DNA from: CAZKGE01 sp964541695
Lineage (GTDB): Bacteria; Bacillota; Clostridia; Christensenellales; CAG-138
DNA: 19,781 bases
Direction: 5' to 3'
Assembly: GCA_964541695.1 (NCBI GenBank)
Contig: CAZIRB010000034.1
Location: 1 to 19,781 of the forward strand
Shown here: positions 1 through 9,465 of the stretch, piece by piece
Position numbering within the stretch: the stretch's first letter is position 1
Layout: the number at the start of each line of letters is the position of its first letter
Notes under the pieces: generated by a model
Databases searched by the model: none
The model's input: only the letters and a program-made list of their open reading frames with translations
What the model was told of the DNA's origin: nothing
Position numbers and translations under genes: made by a program

Positions 1-48
1 CCAAAGGGGCGTGTGCGACCATTGCGAACTGTGGGGAGCCCTCAACGT
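1..48 (-). repeat. Interspersed hairpin-repeat element, partial copy A
   Basis: Read on the minus strand this begins ACGTTGAGGGCTCCCCACAG and runs off the window edge at CCCCTTTGG. It matches the plus-strand copy at 19458-19503 over its whole length except for two single-base indels, so the two form an inverted pair about 19.4 kb apart. It lies upstream of the ATPase gene with no minus-strand gene to its right, so it is not simply the 3' end of a neighbouring transcript. The remaining leader, 49-127, shows no clear promoter. Confidence 0.75.
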
Positions 49-127
49 ACCCCCGTTCCCCTGTTCCTCGCCCCGCGCACTTGCGCAACAAAACAGGGTG
101 CCCGCGCTGCGGACGCCCTCAACGCAT

Positions 128-135
128 AAGGAGGG
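128..135 (+). promoter_or_regulatory. Ribosome binding site of the P-type ATPase gene
   Basis: AAGGAGGG lies 7 nt before the ATG at 143. It decides the start: the reading frame is open back to an ATG at 11, but that part is repeat-derived and has no ribosome binding site. Confidence 0.85.
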
Positions 136-142
136 CATTCCC

Positions 143-2671
<2,529 letters not shown>

Positions 2672-2727
2672 GGGCTCCGCCCTCAAACTCCCGCCAAAGG
2701 GATACATCCCTTTGGAAACCCAACCCA

Positions 2728-2753
2728 AAAAGCAGCCGTTTGCGGCTGCTTTT
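2728..2753 (+). terminator. Rho-independent terminator after the P-type ATPase gene
   Basis: Arms AAAAGCAGCCG (2728-2738) and CGGCTGCTTTT (2743-2753) enclose the loop TTTG. The T-run is short (four T). The symmetrical A/T flanks let it act on both strands. Two other terminators in the window share the GCAGCC/GGCTGC arms. Confidence 0.8.
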
Positions 2754-2818
2754 AATGCAGGGTTTTAGCGGGAAGACGGAGGAGGGGCAGGGATAAGAGA
2801 ACGGGGGGACGAAACGCG
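2754..2818. other. Purine-rich spacer between two terminators
   Basis: This 65 bp stretch has a G/A-rich plus strand at 2769-2811 that begins GGGAAGACGG, the same decamer found just after the addA stop at 19416. It appears to be a further copy of the purine module joined directly to the terminator at 2819. No coding potential is seen. Confidence 0.5.
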
Positions 2819-2844
2819 AAAAGCAGCCATTCGGCTGCTTTTTT
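2819..2844. terminator. Bidirectional terminator between ATPase and rlmH
   Basis: Arms AAAAGCAGCC (2819-2828) and GGCTGCTTTT (2833-2842) enclose the loop ATTC. Six T follow on the plus strand and four on the minus strand. The position between convergent genes fits bidirectional use. Confidence 0.8.
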
Positions 2845-2957
2845 ATTGGGGTTTCCAAAGGGACGTGTCCCTTTGGCGGGAGCTCGAGGGCAGAGCCCTC
2901 GAACGTCCCTCCGACAGGGGCTTGGGGACGGAGTCCCCAACGTCTCCTCCCCCGCTC
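2819..2957 (-). repeat. Interspersed hairpin-repeat element, copy C (two hairpin-1 modules)
   Basis: Reading from the rlmH stop on the minus strand: a purine tract, ACGTTG, a first hairpin with arms TTGGGGAC and GTCCCCAA (plus-strand 2922-2940), a second ACGTTC followed by a hairpin with arms TCGAGGGC and GCCCTCGA (2884-2902), linker GCTCCCG, hairpin 2 with arms CCAAAGGGAC and GTCCCTTTGG (2855-2876), AAACCCC, and the GCAGCC terminator. Hairpin 1 is present twice in tandem. The arms differ from copy B at several positions, always with the paired base changed too. Confidence 0.85.
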
Positions 2958-3437
2958 CTACTTATGATACGCTTCCCCTCTCCGGATCTTGCACGCGCGG
3001 TAGAGCTGCTCGAGCAGCAGGATGCGCGCGATGCGGTGCGGGTAGGTCATTTTTCCGAGCGAGAGGGTCTCGTCGGCGCGGGCGAGCACGGATGGCGAAA
3101 GCCCGAGGGAGCCGCCGATGGCGAACGTGACGGTGCGTCGACCAGCGTCGAACAGGCCGAACAGCTTGTCGGCAAACGCCTCGGACGAGCATTCTTTACC
3201 GTCGGCGGCGAGCGCGAGAACGTACTCGTCCGGCGCGATAGAAGCGAGCAGCCGCTCGCCCTCGCGGGAAAGCGCGCGCTGCGCGTCGGCGGCGGACAGG
3301 GTTTCCGGCGCTCTTTCGTCGGCGACCTCGGCGATCACGAGCGAAAGATAGCGTGACAGGCGCTTTTGGTATTCCGCGGCGGCATCGGTGAAGTAGCGTT
3401 CCTTCAGCTTTCCGACGCAGGCGATCTTGACGTTCAT
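2958..3437 (-). CDS. rlmH: 23S rRNA pseudouridine-1915 N3-methyltransferase RlmH
   Basis: SPOUT-class methyltransferase of 159 residues, the usual length, which uses S-adenosylmethionine to methylate pseudouridine 1915 in helix 69 of 23S rRNA on the assembled ribosome. The start MNVKIACVGKLKERYF, the cofactor-loop motif FAIGGSLGLS and the C-terminal knot with MTYPHRIARILLLEQLYRA and the closing GEAYHK are all typical. The ATG overlaps the stop of the upstream hydrolase gene (ATGA, 3434-3437) and the ribosome binding site is poor, so translation is probably coupled. WalJ-type genes lie close to rlmH in other Firmicutes, which supports both calls. The stop is followed at once by repeat copy C. 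Confidence 0.95.
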   Translation of the reverse strand: MNVKIACVGKLKERYFTDAAAEYQKRLSRYLSLVIAEVADERAPETLSAADAQRALSREGERLLASIAPDEYVLALAADGKECSSEAFADKLFGLFDAGRRTVTFAIGGSLGLSPSVLARADETLSLGKMTYPHRIARILLLEQLYRACKIRRGEAYHK

Positions 3438-4219
3438 GCGATCTCGTACACGCCCGTGGGCTCGTCGCGCCTGGCGATGGTGACGTGCATGGCGTCGAGC
3501 ATGCCGTTCTCGGCGAGCACGGTCTGCACGGTGACGAGCGCGAGCTCGGGCGTGTTGTTCTCCTTGGACAGATGGCCGAGCACGACGTTGCGCACACCGC
3601 GGCCGAACAGCTTGACGAGCGCGCGGCCCGCGTCCTCGTTGTTGAGGTGCCCGGTACCCGATAGTATGCGCTGCTTGAGCGGGAAGGGGTAGCTGCCCGC
3701 CTTGAGCATGTCGATGTCGTGATTGGCCTCAAGGAGCAGAATGTCGCTGCCCGCCACCACGTCGATCATATGCGCCGTCACATGCCCGACATCGGTCATG
3801 ACCGCGCACTTTTCCCCGCCGCAGTTTAACGTAAAGCCGACGGCGTGCGCGCTGTCGTGCGGCGTCGAGAACGGCAGGACGCACACGTTCTTGATATAAA
3901 ACTCGCGGTCGGACTCGAACACGCGCATGTTCCTTGCGGACACGTCGACGCCGCGGAGCGCGAGCTGGGCAAAGCAGTCGGCGTTGGCGTACACGGGTAT
4001 GTTGAACCTGCGCGCGAGTACGGCGACGCCCGCGACGTGGTCGACGTGCTCGTGGGTTAGCAGGATCCCGTCGATCGTGGCGGGCGCGACCTCGACGGCG
4101 CAGAGCAGCTCGCAGACGCGCTTGGCCGTCACGCCCGCGTCGACGAGCAGCCGTGCGCCGCCCGCCTCGATGAACGTCGAATTTCCGGAGGAACCGCTGA
4201 CCAGCGGCGAAAACAGCAT
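3434..4219 (-). CDS. walJ: MBL-fold metallohydrolase, WalJ/YycJ family
   Basis: Metallo-beta-lactamase-fold protein of 261 residues. The family is cytosolic, has been linked to DNA (exonuclease) metabolism and cell-wall or division control, and often sits with walRK. It starts MLFSPLVSGSSGNST. The metal motif HEHVDH has His56, His58, Asp60 and His61, and downstream motifs are DVGHV, LEANHDIDML and GHLSKENN, as in the YycJ family. The ATG at 4219 is preferred over one 10 codons upstream because the family begins here and AAAAGGA lies 11-12 nt before it. It is the first gene of an operon with rlmH, driven by an extended -10 promoter at 4253-4261. walRK is not in the window, so a link to Wal signalling is only family knowledge. 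Confidence 0.9.
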   Translation of the reverse strand: MLFSPLVSGSSGNSTFIEAGGARLLVDAGVTAKRVCELLCAVEVAPATIDGILLTHEHVDHVAGVAVLARRFNIPVYANADCFAQLALRGVDVSARNMRVFESDREFYIKNVCVLPFSTPHDSAHAVGFTLNCGGEKCAVMTDVGHVTAHMIDVVAGSDILLLEANHDIDMLKAGSYPFPLKQRILSGTGHLNNEDAGRALVKLFGRGVRNVVLGHLSKENNTPELALVTVQTVLAENGMLDAMHVTIARRDEPTGVYEIA

Positions 4220-4252
4220 CGCGTCAACCGTCCTTTTGCGTTCTTGCACTCG

Positions 4253-4261
4253 ATTATAGCA
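4253..4261 (-). promoter_or_regulatory. Extended -10 promoter of walJ-rlmH
   Basis: The minus strand reads TGCTATAAT, a perfect TATAAT with an extended -10 TGN. No good -35 is seen 16-18 bp upstream. A start near 4246 gives a leader of about 27 nt containing the AAAAGGA ribosome binding site. Confidence 0.7.
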
Positions 4262-4262
4262 T

Positions 4263-4277
4263 AAACCTTGAAGGTTT
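4263..4277. promoter_or_regulatory. 15 bp palindrome between divergent promoters (possible operator)
   Basis: AAACCTTGAAGGTTT is a perfect palindrome, 7 bp arms about a central G. It lies between the -10 of the walJ promoter (4253-4258) and the -10 of the ispE promoter (4280-4285), where the missing -35 elements would be. It is upstream of both predicted transcription starts, so it would act as DNA, not as an RNA hairpin. Confidence 0.5.
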
Positions 4278-4285
4278 GTTATACT
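4277..4285 (+). promoter_or_regulatory. Extended -10 promoter of ispE
   Basis: TGTTATACT is an extended -10 (TGN plus TATACT). No -35 match is seen. A start 7 nt downstream falls near 4292, only about 2 nt before the ispE ATG at 4294, so the transcript is probably leaderless. Confidence 0.6.
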
Positions 4286-4293
4286 GTGGTTGT

Positions 4294-5121
4294 ATGGATG
4301 TCATACAGGAGCGTGCGTACGCAAAACTGAATCTGACCCTCGGCGTATTGTACAAGCGTCACGACGGCTACCACGCGCTCGATACGCTGATGCAGTCCGT
4401 CGACCTGTTCGATACTTTGACCATCGAGCGTGACACGCAGGTCTCGGTCACGGCCACGGGCCAGACGCTGCCGTACAACAATACGCTTAGGCGTGCGGCG
4501 TTGGCGTACCAGGCGTACACAGGCAAGGGCGCGCGCATCCATGTGGTCAAGCGCATCCCGGCGGAGTCCGGCATGGGCGGCGGCAGCGCGGACGCGGCGG
4601 CGGTGCTCAACGGCATGCAGAAGCTCTATGACTCTCTGGACGAGGGTACGATCGCGGACATCGCGCTTCTCGTCGGGGCGGACGTGCCCTTCTGCCTGCG
4701 CGGCGGCCTGCAGCGCGCAGAGGGCATCGGGGAGCTGCTCACGCCTCTTTCCGGCTGCGACATGCACTTCGTCATCGCAAAGCCCGCCCAGGGCGTGTCC
4801 ACCAAACAGCTCTTCTACTCGCTCAAGCTCCCGCGGCCGCAGCCGGACACGGCCCGCGCCATCGCGGCGATTGCGACAGGCGACGCGCGCGCGCTTGGGA
4901 AGCTTCTGTTCAACGCGCTCGAGGAGGCGGCCACCGCGTTCGTGCCCGCCATCGGCGAGCTGCACGACGCGCTTTTGCAGCACGGCGCGCTCGGCGCGTC
5001 GATGACCGGCTCGGGCAGCACGGTGTTCGGCCTGTTTGAGACGGAGGAGCAGGCGGCCGCCGCGGCCGCGGCGATGCAGAGCCTAGCGCCGTTTGTGCGC
5101 GTCTGCCGCGCGGTTTGGTGA
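4294..5121 (+). CDS. ispE: 4-diphosphocytidyl-2-C-methyl-D-erythritol kinase IspE
   Basis: Cytosolic GHMP kinase of 275 residues that phosphorylates the 2-hydroxyl of CDP-methylerythritol in the MEP (non-mevalonate) isoprenoid pathway. The N-terminus AYAKLNLTLGVLYKRHDGYH is the family signature, with Lys11 in the active site. The ATP-binding loop PAESGMGGGSADAAA is at 89-103, GADVPF carries Asp130, the likely catalytic aspartate, and the C-terminal GHMP motif is GASMTGSGSTVFG. The ATG at 4294 is chosen because homology starts here. An upstream TTG at 4276 would lie inside the promoter. No Shine-Dalgarno sequence is visible. It is divergent from walJ. A weak hairpin (5159-5164 with 5173-5178) follows the gene without a T-run. 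Confidence 0.95.
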   Translation: MDVIQERAYAKLNLTLGVLYKRHDGYHALDTLMQSVDLFDTLTIERDTQVSVTATGQTLPYNNTLRRAALAYQAYTGKGARIHVVKRIPAESGMGGGSADAAAVLNGMQKLYDSLDEGTIADIALLVGADVPFCLRGGLQRAEGIGELLTPLSGCDMHFVIAKPAQGVSTKQLFYSLKLPRPQPDTARAIAAIATGDARALGKLLFNALEEAATAFVPAIGELHDALLQHGALGASMTGSGSTVFGLFETEEQAAAAAAAMQSLAPFVRVCRAVW

Positions 5122-5287
5122 AAGCTGGAAGATATGGACGCCGTTTCCGCGCATTTGTAGCCGCAACGTGAAGCGGCTGTTAACAAACCGGGAAACCTCG
5201 GATGACGCTCTTTTGGCGGAGTCCGAATTTTTATAAAATGGCAGGAGACGGCAATTGTGCCGACCATAAACCGATGAGGATGTGTGT
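5122..5287 (+). promoter_or_regulatory. Leader region of the SpoIID gene
   Basis: This 166 bp gap holds an imperfect terminator-like hairpin (AGCCGC 5159-5164, GCGGCT 5173-5178, no T-run), an AT-rich TATAAAAT at 5232-5239 with no well-spaced -35, and the GAGGA ribosome binding site at 5276-5280, 7 nt before the ATG. I looked for a sigma-E type promoter, as expected for spoIID, and found no convincing match. Confidence 0.4.
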
Positions 5288-8208
5288 ATGCGACTGAAAA
5301 AACGGTTCGCGCTCGCGGCGGCGCTTTTGCTGCTTGCGGCCGTTCTCCCCCTTGGTTCGATGAAGGCGTCCGCCGCCGACTATTCGTTCGTCCGCGTCAA
5401 GCTCTCCACCCCGAACGCAAAGTCCATCACGATGTCCGTCAAAGGCTCCTACCTCGTCAAGGAGGCCAACCGCCTGTTTACGGACGGCACGCTGACCGTC
5501 AGCGCGTCCGGCAGCACGGTTTCCGTCAGCCATTCCGCCGAGGGCGCGCTGTACAGCGGCGGCACGGTCACGCTCGAGCGCGTCAATTTAAGCCGCGACG
5601 CGGGCTACCTGCGCTTTACGACGTCCTGCGGCACGCGCATGTACCTCGGGCACTTCTCGATCACCGCCTCGGGCGGGCTGCTTTCTATTGTCAACCGCGT
5701 GCCCATGACGCACTACCTCTACGGCGTCGTCGGCCACGAGATGAGCGACTCGTTCCCGATCGAGGCGCTCAAGGCCCAGGCCGTGACCGCGCGCTGCTAC
5801 GCGCTGCGCTCCATCCGCTCGTCCGGCACGTACGACCTCGTCGACACGACCGACGACCAGGTCTACAAGGGCTACACGAGCACGTACTACAACGTCATCG
5901 CCGCGGTCGACGCGGTCGCGGACGTGGCGCTCTATTACGGTAACGACATCATGGTCTGCTATTATTCCGCAAGCAACGGCGGCTACATGCTCAAGCCTTC
6001 GTCCGTCTGGTCCGGCGCGTCGCCGTACGACGGCGCGTACACGGAGGGGCCGGACGAGTTCGATATGAAGAACCCCGCCTCGCCGCGGGAGCTGATCGCC
6101 ATCCCGTCCGCGTTTTTCCCGAACACCGTCAAGCCCGCGGCGCTCTATAACCTCCTTTACGGTAAGCTCGTCGCGGCGGCGATCGCCCCGGGCGCGATGC
6201 CGGACGGGTATTCGTTCAGCGCCTTGCTCTCGATCGACAACGTTGTCTCCACGCAATCGAACGGCTCGGCCTCCGGCGTCAACCACACGAAGGCCACGGT
6301 GAGCGCGACGGTGGTCGCGACGATCGACCACATCCCGGCAACGCCGACGCCTTCGGCAACGCCGACGCCTTCGGCAACGCCAACGCCCACGCCCACGCCG
6401 ACCGCGACNNNNNNNNNNNNNNNNNNNNNNNNNNNNNNNNNNNNNNNNNNNNNNNNNNNNNNNNNNNNNNNNNNNNNNNNNNNNNNNNNNNNNNNNNNNN
6501 NNNNNNNNCGGCAACGCCGACGCCTTCGGCAACGCCAACGCCCACGCCCACGCCGACCGCGACACCGACCGCCACGCCCGAAGCGCCGCCGGCCGACCCG
6601 TCCGCGTCGCCCGACGCCTCGGCTTCGCCCGACGGCGGCGAAACGCCGACGCCCACGCCGACCGCAACGCCCACGGCCGCGCCGACCGCGACGCCGACCG
6701 CCGCGCCGACGGCCACGCCCGTGCCGCTGACGCTGAACGTGCCGGTGACGTTCTCGTTCGAGTTTGCCGAGATCGCCGCGCTGAACCTGTACCAAAACGC
6801 GTCGCTGCGCGTGATGTACGCGGTCAAGACCGACGCGGGCTTTGCCTTGCAGCGCTGCCGCTACGGCCACGGCGTCGGTATGAGCCAGCGCGGCGCGCAG
6901 CAGATGGCCAACGAGGGCAAGACCTATCAGGAGATTCTGGCCTACTATTACGGCGGCTCGCGCCTCGGCACGATGGCCGCGGTCTCGCCCGAGAGCGGGC
7001 CGTCCGCGACGGCCACGCCCTCGCTACCCGGCACGCAGGCGACCGGCACCGTGACCGGCGAGGCGGTCTACCTGCGCAAGAACCCGACCACGTCGAGCGA
7101 GCAGCTCGCCAAGCTTTCGCTCGGCACGAAGGTCGTTTTAACCGGCCTGTTCGGCGACTGGTACCAGGTCTCGGTGCCGGACAAGAGCCTGACGGGCTAC
7201 TGTCACGGCAAGTACATCACGCCCGCAGGCGACGGCGTGATCGCGCGCGGCTACGTCAACGCCGCGGCGGTCAATTACCGGAGCGGCCCCGGCACAAGCC
7301 ACGGGAGCCTCGGGAAGCTAAGCAAAAACACGCAGCTCGGTATCTACGGCCTGACCGACGGCTGGTACCGCGTGCTCGTACCCGATACCGGCAAGTCCGG
7401 CTACGTCTCGCAGTCCTACGTGACGATCACCGACAAGGCGACAGGGACCGGCGGCGCGGCCGCCACGCCCACGCCGACCGCCGCGCCCGCCACGCCCACG
7501 CCCGCGGGCAGCACGCCCACGCCGACGCCTACGCCAACCCCCACGCCGACGCCGACGCCGATTCCGACGCCCACGGGTCCGTATACGGCGGACGGCGCGA
7601 TCAACGCCGCGGGCGTCAATATCCGTAAGGGCGCGTCGACGAGCACAACCAGCTACGGCAAGCTCGACAAGGGCGAAAAGCTCGGCGTGTACGAGAAGGT
7701 CGGCTCCTGGTACAGCGTGATCGTGCTCTCCACCGGCCGGACGGGATACGTGTATGCCAAGTATGTCACGCTCGCGTCGTCCGGCGGCGGCGCGCCGTCG
7801 ACCGCGAGCGCCGGCACGGTCAACGCATCCGCCGTCAACATCCGCAAGGGGCCGTCGACGAGCTACGGGAGCCTCGGCCGATTGAACAAGAACACGAAGG
7901 TCTCCGTGCTCGCGAGCGAGGGCAGCTGGTACAAGGTGTTCGTGAACAGCACGGGCACGACGGGCTATGTGTTCGGTAAATACGTCACGCTTTCGTCGAC
8001 GTCGTCGTCCGGCGCCGCCAAGCAGGGCGTCGTCACCACGCTGCTGAACCTGCGGACTTCTCCCGCGGTCGACTCCTCGTCGCGCGTGCTTGCGACGATG
8101 GAGCGCGGCGACGTCGTGACCGTGCACAGCACGGCGAACGGCTGGTGCTTCGTCACCTACAACGGCACGACCGGCTACTGCATCGCGTCGTGCGTCGAGG
8201 TCGGGTAA
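5288..8208 (+). CDS. spoIID: SpoIID-type lytic transglycosylase with five SH3b domains (interrupted by an assembly gap)
   Basis: Secreted SpoIID/LytB-domain protein, which in sporulating bacteria cleaves stripped glycan strands around the engulfed forespore. A signal peptide (LALLLLAAV-type core, likely cut after KASA, about residue 29) precedes the first half of the domain with GVVGHEMSDSFPIEALKAQA; Glu151 matches the glutamate known to be catalytic in SpoIID. The domain is then broken by a Pro/Thr-rich linker of about 76 residues and resumes with YGHGVGMSQRGA and LAYYYGG. Five SH3b repeats follow, two before and three after a second TPTP linker. The 100 N at 6409-6508 shift the frame, but removing them with the 55 bp duplication gives one open frame of 921 residues. 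The ATG at 5288 has a GAGGA site. It is far longer than B. subtilis SpoIID (about 340 residues), so a vegetative wall-remodelling role is also possible. Confidence 0.85.
6354..6563 (+). repeat. 55 bp direct duplication flanking the first gap
   Basis: 6354-6408 is identical to 6509-6563, exactly the end of the left contig and the start of the right one. It codes for TPTP linker sequence. It is most simply a contig overlap that was not merged. Confidence 0.9.
6409..6508. other. Assembly gap of 100 N inside spoIID
   Basis: A run of exactly 100 N, the conventional placeholder for a gap of unknown size. Collapsing gap plus duplication removes 155 bp and restores the spoIID frame. Confidence 0.97.
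7045..8205 (+). repeat. Five SH3b-coding repeats with a TPTP linker
   Basis: Approximate units are 7045-7230, 7246-7431, 7588-7773, 7813-8000 and 8026-8205, with a Pro/Thr linker at about 7456-7580. Each has the pattern of a bacterial SH3 domain: V-N-(A)-VN(I)RKGPS, a G-W-Y-x-V strand, and a closing TGYV-x-KYVTL. Units 3 and 4 are the most alike. Such repeats usually bind peptidoglycan. Confidence 0.8.
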
Positions 8209-8233
8209 CGGGGCTTTATCCGGGAGGTTTGCC

Positions 8234-9346
8234 ATGAACAAGACGCTGGTGACCAAGTTTTTGATCCTCGCCGCGGCCGCGGCGCTGCTCGGCGTATGCA
8301 TCTACGCGGCGTTTTCGGACTACGAGGGCGGCCGCAGGAAGATCGACGCGGACGGGCGGCCCGCGGAGGTGGTGTTTGTCCCCGCCGAGATCGGCGTGGT
8401 CGACTTCGGCGAGGCGTCCGAGCCCTCGCCCACGCCCGTAACTATGCCCGACGGCGCGGTCGACATATTCGTCGACGGGCGCGCGGCCGTGGCCGTGTCC
8501 AACCGGCCGGAGGCGGAGGCGCTGCTCAAAAAATACCTCAACGTCTGCGCGGCGGCGCCCGAGGGCGAGCATTTTCTCACCGCCTCGTACGACTGCGACA
8601 TCCGCATCGTGCCCGCTGCGGGAGAAGCGCCGTTCTACGACTTCGACACCGCGTTCAACCTGCTCTTTTCCGAGCCGCGGCTCGTGCCCGTCACAGTCAA
8701 AACGCTGCGGCGCACGTTCAGCACCGGCTCGGTCACGCCCACGGTCGGCACGTCGGACGCGCTCTACAAGGGCTGCCGCAGGATCGCGCAGCTGGGACTT
8801 GGGGCGCTGACCGTCACCTACACGGAGCTGACCTACATCGGCGACGAACCGGTCAACACCGGCACGCCGCGCACCGAGGTCGCCGTCGAGGCGCGCGCGA
8901 TGATCGTCGAAAACGGCTCGCTGCGCGACAAAAACGACGAGAAGGACGCCGGCAAAAAAGGCAAGGACGCCGGAAGCCTCAGGCTCTCCTACCCGATGCG
9001 CGGCACGACGGTCGCCTATTTCGGCGTCGAGGACGGCAACATGTGCCAGGGCATCGAGATCGAGAACCGGGCCGGCACCAATGTGTCCGCGCCCGGCGAG
9101 GGCGTCGTGATCTACTGCGGGGAGCGCGGCGAATACGGCTTCGTCGTCGACATCGACCACGGCAACGGCTTTGTGTCCAGGCTCACCCACCTTGCGGACG
9201 TAACGCTCGAGCTCAACCAGCGCGTGTTCGCCGGCGACGCCGTCGGCAAGCTCGCCGAGTCCGAGCGCTCCGGCAAAAAGCCGCGGCTGCACTACGAGCT
9301 GCTCATCGACGGCGTGCCCTATAACCCGCTGTATTACCTCGAATAG
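8234..9346 (+). CDS. Membrane-anchored G5/M23 (LytM) domain protein, SpoIIQ-like, degenerate active site
   Basis: Protein of 370 residues with one N-terminal membrane segment (about 7-27), an extracytoplasmic region, a G5-like domain (about 150-232, with ALYKG and LTVTYTELTYIG) and a C-terminal M23/LytM domain (about 255-370). The metal and catalytic positions are altered: the usual H-x3-D is Cys271-x3-Glu275 and the usual H-x-H is Arg351-L-His353. Peptidase activity is therefore doubtful. Loss of part of this site is also known for B. subtilis SpoIIQ, which works as a forespore-membrane scaffold with SpoIIIAH. The gene begins 25 nt after the SpoIID stop with GGGAGG 6 nt before the ATG, so they are probably one operon; spoIID-spoIIQ pairing is common in Firmicutes. 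SpoIIQ is an inference from context and architecture; a generic M23/G5 wall protein remains possible. Confidence 0.82.
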   Translation: MNKTLVTKFLILAAAAALLGVCIYAAFSDYEGGRRKIDADGRPAEVVFVPAEIGVVDFGEASEPSPTPVTMPDGAVDIFVDGRAAVAVSNRPEAEALLKKYLNVCAAAPEGEHFLTASYDCDIRIVPAAGEAPFYDFDTAFNLLFSEPRLVPVTVKTLRRTFSTGSVTPTVGTSDALYKGCRRIAQLGLGALTVTYTELTYIGDEPVNTGTPRTEVAVEARAMIVENGSLRDKNDEKDAGKKGKDAGSLRLSYPMRGTTVAYFGVEDGNMCQGIEIENRAGTNVSAPGEGVVIYCGERGEYGFVVDIDHGNGFVSRLTHLADVTLELNQRVFAGDAVGKLAESERSGKKPRLHYELLIDGVPYNPLYYLE

Positions 9347-9358
9347 TCCTGATCTTTT

Positions 9359-9380
9359 GGGGGCGCGGCCCCCTTTTTTT
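9359..9380 (+). terminator. Rho-independent terminator after the spoIID/M23 operon
   Basis: GGGGGC (9359-9364) pairs with GCCCCC (9368-9373) around a GCG loop, followed by seven T. It ends the operon 12 nt after the M23 stop codon and separates it from murA. Confidence 0.9.
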
Positions 9381-9427
9381 CCGCCTTTTTTGCGGCGATT
9401 GGGCCGCCCGCCGTGCGGCGAAGCGCC

Positions 9428-9456
9428 TTGACGAACCCGCGCGCTTAGGATAAACT
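9428..9456 (+). promoter_or_regulatory. Sigma-A promoter of murA
   Basis: TTGACG (9428-9433), a 17 bp spacer and TAAACT (9451-9456) form a good housekeeping promoter. A start 7 nt downstream is near 9463, about 3 nt before the ATG at 9466, so the mRNA should be leaderless. TGACGAA at 9429-9435 fits the short Spo0A box TGNCGAA and overlaps the -35, which may be chance. Confidence 0.7.
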
Positions 9457-9465
9457 GGTAGCTGT

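Noticed and set aside
11..142. N-terminal extension of the ATPase
   Set aside because: It reads through repeat copy A and has no ribosome binding site; the ATG at 143 has a strong one.
5232..5270. Sigma-E promoter for spoIID
   Set aside because: CATAAAC (5265) and TATAAAAT (5232) resemble a -10, but neither has a matching -35 at the right distance.
6339..6720. Short tandem repeats as a CRISPR array
   Set aside because: They are in-frame Pro/Thr codon repeats of a protein linker, with no unique spacers and no cas genes.
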